Shown: piece by piece, positions 18,220 to 26,409 of the stretch
Position numbering within the stretch: position 1 is the first letter of the stretch
Layout of the letters: the number at the start of each line of letters is the position of its first letter
DNA from: CAWANF01 sp963783355
GTDB lineage: Bacteria; Bacteroidota; Rhodothermia; Balneolales; DATFMH01
DNA: 64,000 nucleotides
Reading direction: 5' to 3'
NCBI GenBank assembly: GCA_963783355.1
Contig: CAWANF010000001.1
Location: 124,001 to 188,000, forward strand
Notes under the pieces: generated by a model
The model's input: only the letters and a program-made list of their open reading frames with translations
The model's database searches: none
Told to the model about the DNA's origin: nothing
Translations under genes and position numbers: made by a program

Positions 18220-21200
18220 ATGTTGAAGAAAATAATAGTAACCGTTTTTGTCTTTGCTGCTTTTGGAAGCCTGAAAGTTCAGGCCCAAACATATACTCCC
18301 AGCAAAGAAAGGTCGTCATTTAATGACCGCCGCATGTCCATTATGGACGGCAACCAATTAAGAGCCAGTTATTTCAACTATGGTTTGGGTGGAAAGGCCG
18401 ATGCGGCATCACCCGATCAGCTCCAGTTTGAATTTCCCAAAAATACAGGACGTACCTATATGTACTTCCTGCAAGTAGTTATGGGAGCGGAAGTGCCGAA
18501 TCAACTGGATACAACTAAAACGTTTCCTATCGTTGATGTTGCTAATGGAAGAACCAGTCGTACCGGTGCCAGCTGGTCGCTGAACCCGATAACGGGTTAC
18601 GATAATGCTAATTCAACAGAAATGGCCCGCAGTGACCGTGGGCCAGGATCTCCAATTGGTAATACATGGCCTGCATTCTGGCCGGATAAAATGCAGGACG
18701 GCGGAGATGGCTGGCCTGGTGCGTGGGATGGTTATTTTGGTAAAAATCAGTTTAATGCCGACCTTGAGTTTTTCTATAAAACGGGCGACGATCTTTATAA
18801 TAAATATGTAAATAACACCTCAACAAAATTTGTACCTGACGAAACCGACCCAACCCGTGGAGGGCTTGCCTTAGTGATGGATGTCCGGGTTATGGCCTGG
18901 ACACAAACCCTGGTAAATGCCACTCATTTTAACATATTTACTATTACAAATGATGGTTCATATGATTATAAGAAAGTATCATTTGCATTGTGGATTGCTG
19001 ACCTTGTGGCAGGAACAGCCAATGATGATCAGCCCCAGTTTGACGAACTACGATCTATCGCTTATCTGACAGATTTGACCCGTTCTCCGGCACCTCCGCA
19101 ATTCGACGGGCCAATCGGGGAAATGGGTATTAAATTTCTGGAAACCCCGGGTAATGCAACAGATGGTATAGATAACGATGGTGACAGTGATACTTTTAAT
19201 CCGCGGGATGGGACTTTTTACAATCCTCAGAATAAGGATTTATATGCCCCTCTGACGACAGCAGACGGTGGTTTTTATACCAGTTCGGCACTTGTTGATT
19301 CTGTGATACCTAAGTTCAGTGCTACAGACTTTCAGGATCGTACGTTAAAACCGGGAGACAAGATTGTTCTGATTGGTAAAGATGGCAGCCGGTTCATCAC
19401 TACCTATCCGAATAACGGCCAGTCAATTACCTACGACGGAGTTACGTACAATAATTTCCCTCCGGGAGGTACGACTGTAAATGAAGATATCTTTCCGGAT
19501 GCCGACATTCGGTCACAAAATAATAATAATCTTATTGATGACGATTTCGACGGTTTGATTGACGAGAATACTCCAAATGATCTCGAAAAGAAAACCCTGC
19601 TTAATGGAATATTTGTTCCTCATCCCGTTCGTTTTATTAATTATTTGCATTTTCAGCCGGGAGATACGGTTCAGCGCGGATTGATCGTTTCGAACCGCCA
19701 GATACGCGGGCGCCTGAAGACGGATGCCACTTTCAAGGATTTAGTTGACAAAGAGTATAACGGACGTTGGCAAAATTACCACACCAGCGCACCTATGATT
19801 GATGAAGCCCGTGACGATTACTTTGACAATAACGATAACTGGAATCCGAATAGTGATGACGTAGGTATTCAGGGAAATCCCGATACTCCGTCATTGGGTC
19901 AGGGTGACGGATTGCCGACATCAGGTGCCGGTACCAATTATCCCGGAGAGCCGGATATTGACAAGACCGACGTCCAGGAATCGGATATGATCGGGATCAC
20001 AAATGTGACAATTTTCCCGGCCGGCAGTTTCCAGATAAATCTGGATGCCACAATCTGGCAAACTTATCTGACACCAGGACATTTCGATTCGAAGGCTCCT
20101 GTTGGACAGGATTCGGATATCATGGTTTCTTCATCGCCATTCCCATTGAAAAAAGGAGCATCCGAACGATTCTCCGTAGCAATAACGGCGGTACAAACGA
20201 AGAGCCAGAATCGTCAGGACGACCGTGTCGCTGATAATAAAAACCTGGATCAGGCCACAAAAGCCTATGATGCAAATTATCAGTTTGCCGTTGCACCTTT
20301 GCCTCCGAAAGTTACGGCTGTGGCCGGTGATGGTTTCGTAAGGCTTTACTGGGATGATAGTTCCGAAAATTCATTTGACCGGTATATGTCGCGTATCACC
20401 GGTGACGGTTATGATTTTGAAGGCTACCGTGTGTACCGGGCAACGGATGCAGCTTTCCAGGATTCAAAAACGATTACCGATGCCTATGGCAATCCGCAAT
20501 TCGATAAACCGCTGGTTATTTTCGATAAGAATGACCAATACAGCGGCTTAAATCCGGTACCTGTGAATGGTGTTCTGTATAACATGGGAGATAACAGTGG
20601 ATTAAAGCATGTTTATGTCGATTCCAACGTTGTAAACGGACGGCGCTATTTTTATGCGGTTACTTCTTTCGACCACGGTAATGTAACGGCAGGAATAGCT
20701 CCATCTGAATCACCTATAAAAATCAGTTTGAATCCGGATGGAAGTGTAACCCTGGGACAAAATGTGGTTGAAGTTCGGCCATCGCCCTCGCAAGCCGGTT
20801 ACATCAATCCTGATAATCCTGCACCGACATTGATGAGTGGATCTCCCGGAGGCAGTGTGGATGTCAGTATTGCTGATCCGAGCACTGTAGTGCCTGATAA
20901 TATTTATGATATTGTATTTGAGGATACCCTGGTCAAATCAGGATTTAACAATATTCCTGATACGTTGAAAACGAAGAATTTTTCAATGATTAATGTCACG
21001 AATGGCCAACAGGATACCCTTATTAGCCGCTCACAATATTTGAATGGCCAGGATAACCCGGTAGTACAGGGTTTGAGAATCATATTGCACAATACCAGTA
21101 AGTTACAGTTGAATACAACATTATCGGGCTGGCATTACGATGCTCAAAACCAGACGGAACCACCACATGATTACGATTTTGCTGTATGGAAAAACAATGC

Positions 21201-21987
21201 GAAGCTGGCTGATTATAAACTGGTTATTGGTGATCATGTCGGGTTTGGGCAATCAGCAGATACAACACTTGAGCCTGCGCCAGGGAGTTTTGTTCATGTG
21301 TTATCCGTTCCTACCAATTTTAAATTATTTAATACCTACGATAACAAAGAAATCCGTTATGCATTCGGGGATCTTGATACCACGGGCGGCCCGGGAAAAT
21401 TCACAGCTACTACCGGAAATCTGGGATTAAATACAGATGTAATTGTCTTTATTGAAGATTATCTGGGTAAACCGAATCAATTTACTTATCGACTGCAACT
21501 GAAGCCTAGAAGTAAAGCTGGCAATACAATTTCTATAAATCCCCAGCCAGGCGACACTTTACTGATACGAACGACTAAACCATTTTCGAGTCGTGACCGG
21601 TATGAATTTAAAATTAAACCGGACAACACGCCGCAGGTAAGCGACACACTGGCAAAATCACAACTGGACAAAATCAAAGTAGTGCCGAATCCATATGTGG
21701 TATCCAGTATCTATGAACCGCCAATTACAACCTCAAACCATCAACAGCAGCGGGAATTGCATTTTACACATATGCCGGTTCCCTGTACGCTAAGAATTTT
21801 TACCGTTTCCGGGCAACTAGTGCGTCAAATTTATATAGACAAGGGTAATGCAAGATTATATAGCGGCACCTATTCGTGGGATATGCTCACAAAGGATAAT
21901 CTCGAAATTTCCTACGGAATCTATATTTACCATATTGATGCCCCTGGTGTCGGAGAAACGGCTGGTAAGTTCGCAGTAATTAAATAG
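18220..21987 (+). CDS. Large secreted protein with FlgD-like C-terminal domain
   Basis: The open frame begins at 18154 inside the receptor gene, but ATG 18220 starts a clean signal peptide (MLKKIIVTVFVFAAF... ending in VQAQ), giving 1255 residues. Asp-rich calcium-binding-like stretches occur (DGIDNDGDSD near residue 325 and NLIDDDFDGLIDE near 450), reminiscent of thrombospondin-3-type repeats. A fibronectin-like segment (VAGDGFVRLYWDDS) lies near 710. The end (VVPNPYVVSS through GKFAVIK, last 100 residues) is an FlgD-Ig-like secretion domain common in Ignavibacteria/Marinimicrobia-type bacteria. Likely at or outside the cell surface; no enzymatic motif recognised. Confidence 0.75.
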   Translation: MLKKIIVTVFVFAAFGSLKVQAQTYTPSKERSSFNDRRMSIMDGNQLRASYFNYGLGGKADAASPDQLQFEFPKNTGRTYMYFLQVVMGAEVPNQLDTTKTFPIVDVANGRTSRTGASWSLNPITGYDNANSTEMARSDRGPGSPIGNTWPAFWPDKMQDGGDGWPGAWDGYFGKNQFNADLEFFYKTGDDLYNKYVNNTSTKFVPDETDPTRGGLALVMDVRVMAWTQTLVNATHFNIFTITNDGSYDYKKVSFALWIADLVAGTANDDQPQFDELRSIAYLTDLTRSPAPPQFDGPIGEMGIKFLETPGNATDGIDNDGDSDTFNPRDGTFYNPQNKDLYAPLTTADGGFYTSSALVDSVIPKFSATDFQDRTLKPGDKIVLIGKDGSRFITTYPNNGQSITYDGVTYNNFPPGGTTVNEDIFPDADIRSQNNNNLIDDDFDGLIDENTPNDLEKKTLLNGIFVPHPVRFINYLHFQPGDTVQRGLIVSNRQIRGRLKTDATFKDLVDKEYNGRWQNYHTSAPMIDEARDDYFDNNDNWNPNSDDVGIQGNPDTPSLGQGDGLPTSGAGTNYPGEPDIDKTDVQESDMIGITNVTIFPAGSFQINLDATIWQTYLTPGHFDSKAPVGQDSDIMVSSSPFPLKKGASERFSVAITAVQTKSQNRQDDRVADNKNLDQATKAYDANYQFAVAPLPPKVTAVAGDGFVRLYWDDSSENSFDRYMSRITGDGYDFEGYRVYRATDAAFQDSKTITDAYGNPQFDKPLVIFDKNDQYSGLNPVPVNGVLYNMGDNSGLKHVYVDSNVVNGRRYFYAVTSFDHGNVTAGIAPSESPIKISLNPDGSVTLGQNVVEVRPSPSQAGYINPDNPAPTLMSGSPGGSVDVSIADPSTVVPDNIYDIVFEDTLVKSGFNNIPDTLKTKNFSMINVTNGQQDTLISRSQYLNGQDNPVVQGLRIILHNTSKLQLNTTLSGWHYDAQNQTEPPHDYDFAVWKNNAKLADYKLVIGDHVGFGQSADTTLEPAPGSFVHVLSVPTNFKLFNTYDNKEIRYAFGDLDTTGGPGKFTATTGNLGLNTDVIVFIEDYLGKPNQFTYRLQLKPRSKAGNTISINPQPGDTLLIRTTKPFSSRDRYEFKIKPDNTPQVSDTLAKSQLDKIKVVPNPYVVSSIYEPPITTSNHQQQRELHFTHMPVPCTLRIFTVSGQLVRQIYIDKGNARLYSGTYSWDMLTKDNLEISYGIYIYHIDAPGVGETAGKFAVIK

Positions 21988-22010
21988 TTAGAAAAGTGAT
22001 TAAAAAACCT

Positions 22011-23033
22011 ATGAAATTCATTAATAAAATATTCACCGTATTCTGCCTGATGGTTGTGACAACACCGGTCCTGGCACAGACTGTCACAAAAGTAGGTACT
22101 TCGGCAGCTAATTTTCTTGATATTCCGGTGGGTACCCGTTCTTCAGCAATGGGAGGAGCTATAACAGCCACGGTCAACGATCCTTCAGCCATGTACTGGA
22201 ATCCTGCAGGACTGGCAACATTGAAACAAAATGAAGTGATGGTTGAAACCGCAAACTGGTTTGTGGGCATTCATCATAGTTACCTCGGACTGGTTATGCC
22301 AACGGGCCATGGAGGGGTTGCCGGTTTAAATATTACGGCCATGACTATGAGCTCTATGGAACAGACAACGGAAGACAACCCTGAGGGAACAGGGGTCTAT
22401 TTCAGCCCTTATTCTATCGCAGTAGGGTTGAGCTACGGACAGTATCTTCTTAAAAATTTTTCCATTGGTGCTAATGTAAAATATATCAGTGAAACCATCA
22501 TGCAGTCGGGGTCCAAGGGAATTGCTTTCGATATAGGGACTTTATACACGACACCATTCTGGGGAATACGTTTTGGCGTAGATATCTCCAATGTAGGTTC
22601 CAAAATGCAAATGGATGGTAATGACCTGATTGTTCCGGTAAACCTGGATCAAAACAGTAACGGGAGCTATAAACCCGATGGAAAATTATATACCGACCAA
22701 TTTAGCCTGCCATTGCGTTTAAAAGTGGGCTTTGCATGGGATGTGATGAATAATAAAAACTTCAGAGCTACACTGGATGTCGATGGCAACAGCCCTTCCG
22801 ATAATATGCAAAGTGTAAGTGTTGGCGGTGAGTTTGGCTTCCTGAATAATATGATCATGATTCGTGGTGGTTTACCTGAACTGGGCCAGAAAGACAGATA
22901 TATCCAGTACACAGGTGGTATAGGTATCAATTATAAGATGAAAGGAAATTTGAATATTCTCATTGGTTATTCTCTCCAAAGTTACAAATATTTAAATAAT
23001 GTAAACCGAATATCATTAGAAATAATGTTTTAA
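22011..23033 (+). CDS. PorV/PorQ-family outer membrane protein
   Basis: Outer-membrane beta-barrel related to FadL-like PorV/PorQ proteins, which shuttle type IX secretion cargo. GTG 21996 is an alternative start; ATG 22011 starts the signal peptide (MKFINKIFTVFC... ending in VLAQ). The family N-terminal block is clear: GTSAANFLDIPVGTRSSAMGG followed by DPSAMYWNPAGLA. Length (about 340) and the amphipathic strand pattern to the terminal F fit. Placed between a secreted protein and the sorting-domain proteins, it may serve them directly; this is inference. Confidence 0.85.
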   Translation: MKFINKIFTVFCLMVVTTPVLAQTVTKVGTSAANFLDIPVGTRSSAMGGAITATVNDPSAMYWNPAGLATLKQNEVMVETANWFVGIHHSYLGLVMPTGHGGVAGLNITAMTMSSMEQTTEDNPEGTGVYFSPYSIAVGLSYGQYLLKNFSIGANVKYISETIMQSGSKGIAFDIGTLYTTPFWGIRFGVDISNVGSKMQMDGNDLIVPVNLDQNSNGSYKPDGKLYTDQFSLPLRLKVGFAWDVMNNKNFRATLDVDGNSPSDNMQSVSVGGEFGFLNNMIMIRGGLPELGQKDRYIQYTGGIGINYKMKGNLNILIGYSLQSYKYLNNVNRISLEIMF

Positions 23034-23088
23034 CTGCAAAAGCAGAAATAATAGTCACTAACAATAAAAACCTAATAGAGGGGTTCTT

Positions 23089-25162
23089 ATGAAAAAGGTT
23101 ACGAACAGGCTACTGGCACTCCTGATGCTGTCTTTCGGGATGGTTGGAGTTTCATTAGCCCAAACAACCTATAATGTGACGCTTTGGGTTAATACTTCCA
23201 CCGTGCCCGATACGCTGAAGGCATCTGATATTGTTCAGATTCGTGGAGCTTTAACATCTAAAGTGTCAGGTACCAGTTATGGTACTCAGAGTATTACCTG
23301 GGACAGTACTTCTACCGTTTTAGCTACCAATATGGGTGGCGATTACTGGAAAGCTACTGTTAAAATGGCTCCCGGCGATACACTCGAGTACAAATACTGG
23401 ATTGGCTTAGGCCCGACATACACCGTGGGTTCACCACCGAATGGTGGCTGGGAACCTGCCGCCAACCGGAAATTTATTCTCCCGGAAACGGCAACACAGG
23501 ATACATCACTGGCACTTACTTACTATGATCTTGGAACTAATGGGAACGGTCCTTTTGTTCAGAAACAAGATTCAATCGGGGTATTTTTCCGTGTTGATGT
23601 TGGAAAACAAATCCAAACCAAAGCTTTCAATCCTGCAACGGATTCAATTCAGGTTCGTGGTTCTGTTACTCCACTTACATGGGATGGCGCTACTAAAGTT
23701 GTATTAGACAGTGAAGCTGTTCATGGCCGCGGGGAAAACATGTTCTATTCCGGAGTCGCTTATTTTTCAAAAACGGATCTGAATACCGCCAGTAATTCGG
23801 TAGAATTCAAATTCTATGGAGCAAGCCCGAATACTGAGTTGGGATGGGAAGGTATTGCCAACCGTACTTTCACTTTGGGTAGTGCAACAGATACGACGAT
23901 TTATTTCTCATTTTTTAATGACGAGCCACCATCGGCAGCACCGGTTATCACCACAAAACTTAATTTTGCCGTTAACGTTGGTATCCTGGAAGGTCTGGGA
24001 TTGTTTAATTCCAGTATCGATAGCATGGAAGTCCGCGGTGACTTCAATAACTGGGGTAGTCCTGCAGATTATTTGGATTACAATGCCTTCAATAAGAATT
24101 GGGAACTGAATAATAAAGAAGTGACCAAGGCTGTAGGCGATAAATTCGCTTATAAATATTATGTGCATTGGAATCCTGAGCGATTCGATTCAACCAATAA
24201 AACTCCAAACTATATTCCAGGTATCGTACCTGATAATGGTTATGAATTACCCGGAACGTGGGGTGGATCCAACCGTGTGCTGACTATCGAAAATCAGGCT
24301 GTGCAGACTATCAGCTCTGCTTATTTCAGTGGTATTCCGCCAGAAGGTTTAATCACCGATCAGAATACTGAGGGCGGAAATGGTATTGATGTGACGTTCA
24401 AAATTGATATGACGGCCGCTATGTCTAATTCCACACCTTTTATTCCGGCTACGGATTCCGTATATATGATTGTGGAAGAGCCGATGCTGGCATTAACTCA
24501 GGGCTGGACACCGGGTGAAAGTTCTATTACCAGTTCTAAAACACCTGCTTCAATTGAATATGTCCATTTTATGCCCGAATCAGCCGGTTCAAAGGTTTAT
24601 ACACTGACCATTCATTTAAAAGCAAAGACCTTAAATGCTTTTGCTTTCCGTATTTGGTATGGCCAGCCGTTTAATACCAGTGGTAATGCTGTAGGTAACG
24701 GTGGCGGTTTCGATCCAGGCCGTTATTATTATCAGTATATCATCCCGACAGCTGTCGGTGGTCAGATTCATTGGCCGTCAACCTATACGATGCCTACGCT
24801 GACGTATCAGTTCGCTCCTCCATTACCATATGATATGCCACCGGATTATCAAAAGATCCTTACGGCTATCAGTGATAACGGTGCCGGTAATGTCCCGGCA
24901 AAATTCTCATTGTCACCAAAATTACCCGAATCCGTTTAACCCGACTACAATGATTAACTTCTCATTGCCTGCAACAAATAATGTTCAATTGACCATATAC
25001 AATATTTTAGGTCAAAAAGTGGCAACGTTGATTAATCAAAAGATGTCAGCCGGATCACACAGTATCTCATTTGATGCTTCCCGCCTGGCTTCCGGTATGT
25101 ATATTTATCGACTGAAAGCCGGTAATAACGTTTCTGAAAAGAAGATGATTCTTATCAAATAA
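23089..25162 (+). CDS. Secreted multi-domain starch-binding-like protein, frameshifted before its sorting domain
   Basis: Signal peptide (MKKVTNRLLALLM... ending in SLAQ) and then about four beta-sandwich repeats of about 130 residues resembling CBM20/CBM48-type starch-binding modules (IQVRG..., MEVRGDFNNW, YKYW/YKYYVHW). The reading frame stops at 24939 after NVPAKFSLSPKLPESV. One frame over, QNYPNPFNPTT continues at once and runs to MILIK at 25162, which is a full sorting domain. Removing one C of the CC at 24916-24917 restores FSLSQNYPNPFNPTT and a 690-residue protein. It probably binds starch at the cell surface for the two amylases downstream. As written, the protein would be made without its sorting signal. 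Confidence 0.8.
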
Positions 25163-25174
25163 TCATTTTTTAAA

Positions 25175-25214
25175 AGAGAATGCAGATGAGATTTTTATCC
25201 TGTCTGCATTCTCT
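25175..25214 (+). terminator. Hairpin after the starch-binding protein gene
   Basis: Perfect 12-bp inverted repeat: AGAGAATGCAGA at 25175-25186 and TCTGCATTCTCT at 25203-25214, 13 bases after the sorting-domain stop. Only a broken T-rich stretch follows. The ATG at 25180 lies inside this stem, which argues against its use as the lacI start. Confidence 0.6.
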
Positions 25215-25260
25215 ATATCTTTCACGCTGGATCGCTGCAACGATAGCAAAAGGGAAAAGT

Positions 25261-26280
25261 TTGTCAGCTACGATTTATGATATTGCAAAAGAAGCGGGGG
25301 TGAGCATTGCTACCGTATCACGTGTTTTCAATAATAGTCAAAGTGTTTCAGAAAAAACGCGGGAAAAGATTTTAGCTATTGCCGACTCCAAGGGGTACCA
25401 TCCAAAGGCATTTGCTCAGGGTTTGGCACGGAAAAATACCAAGATTATTATGGCATTGGTACCGGTCATTTCCAACTATTTCTTTATGGAGGTATTAGGG
25501 GGTATCCAGGATAAACTCGCTGAATATGACTACGATTTGAATATTTATAATATCAAATCCAATATCGACCTGTTCGAACAAATCGAGTATGTCATGAAAA
25601 AAGGGATGGCGGATGGTTATCTTTTCATTTCTATCCATCTTAATGAACTCCAATGGAAAAAGCTTAAAAAATATGACGTTCCTATCACGCTTATGGACGA
25701 GTATCATTCCGATTTTGATTCTGTAAGTGTCGACAGCATCGAGGGAGCCTATTCCGCAACGTCCTTCCTGATCAAACAAAATTATGAAAATATAGCCATG
25801 CTCTCGGCTAATCCTAAATCCAAACCGAGCCAGGATCGTATCCTTGGGTTCAAACGTGCTTTGGAGGATGCCGGACATTTGGTAAACCCGGATTTAATTG
25901 TTACCGGTGATGATAATTATCGGGATGGTTTTTCTGAAAAAGGCGGATATCAGGCGATGGTAAAATTATTAAAGTGCCAGAACAGGCCGGAAGCAGTATT
26001 CTGCGCTTCGGATATTCAAGCTGTAGGCGCTTTAAAGGCCATGAAAGATTTTAATATTCATATTCCATTGATCAGCTTCGACGACCTGCAAATGTCTGAA
26101 TACCTGGGTTTGTCGACTATGCGTCAGCCCATGTACGAAATGGGAGCCTTAGCCATCAGTAAATTGCTTGATCGTATTTCAAATACGAACAGGATGATTT
26201 CACACACAGTCTATTCTCCTGAACTGGTGATTAGAAATTCAACCGATGTTATAGCTAATACAAAGATCGAACTAAGCTAA
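25261..26280 (+). CDS. LacI/GalR-family transcriptional regulator
   Basis: DNA-binding repressor or activator with an N-terminal helix-turn-helix (ATIYDIAKEAGVSIATVSRVFNN) and a periplasmic-binding-protein-like sensor domain ending near residue 330. The open frame runs from ATG 25180, but that codon is inside a hairpin and adds 27 residues with no family counterpart. TTG 25261, preceded by AAAGGGAAA, puts the HTH at residue 3 and gives 339 residues, the normal length. It is placed between the starch-binding protein and the GH13 genes and likely controls this locus in response to a maltodextrin or similar sugar. Confidence 0.88.
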   Translation: MSATIYDIAKEAGVSIATVSRVFNNSQSVSEKTREKILAIADSKGYHPKAFAQGLARKNTKIIMALVPVISNYFFMEVLGGIQDKLAEYDYDLNIYNIKSNIDLFEQIEYVMKKGMADGYLFISIHLNELQWKKLKKYDVPITLMDEYHSDFDSVSVDSIEGAYSATSFLIKQNYENIAMLSANPKSKPSQDRILGFKRALEDAGHLVNPDLIVTGDDNYRDGFSEKGGYQAMVKLLKCQNRPEAVFCASDIQAVGALKAMKDFNIHIPLISFDDLQMSEYLGLSTMRQPMYEMGALAISKLLDRISNTNRMISHTVYSPELVIRNSTDVIANTKIELS

Positions 26281-26298
26281 ATATCGGCAGTAGCTTAG
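26272..26298 (+). terminator. Short hairpin overlapping the lacI stop
   Basis: CTAAGCTA (26272-26279) and TAGCTTAG (26291-26298) form an 8-bp stem with an 11-base loop that includes part of the lacI stop codon. A T-run comes only about 10 bases later, so termination is uncertain. Confidence 0.35.
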
Positions 26299-26409
26299 CA
26301 TATATCTGTTTTTAGAATTTCTTTCTAATAAAGCTAAAAGCCATAGTTGTTTGATATCCATCACGAAAAAAGTGCAATATCTGCTTTTCCTAATACAACA
26401 ATTATCATC

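Noticed and set aside
25180..25260. Upstream extension of the LacI gene from ATG 25180
   Set aside because: The ATG lies in the stem of a perfect 12-bp hairpin, the extra 27 residues have no LacI counterpart, and TTG 25261 gives normal length.
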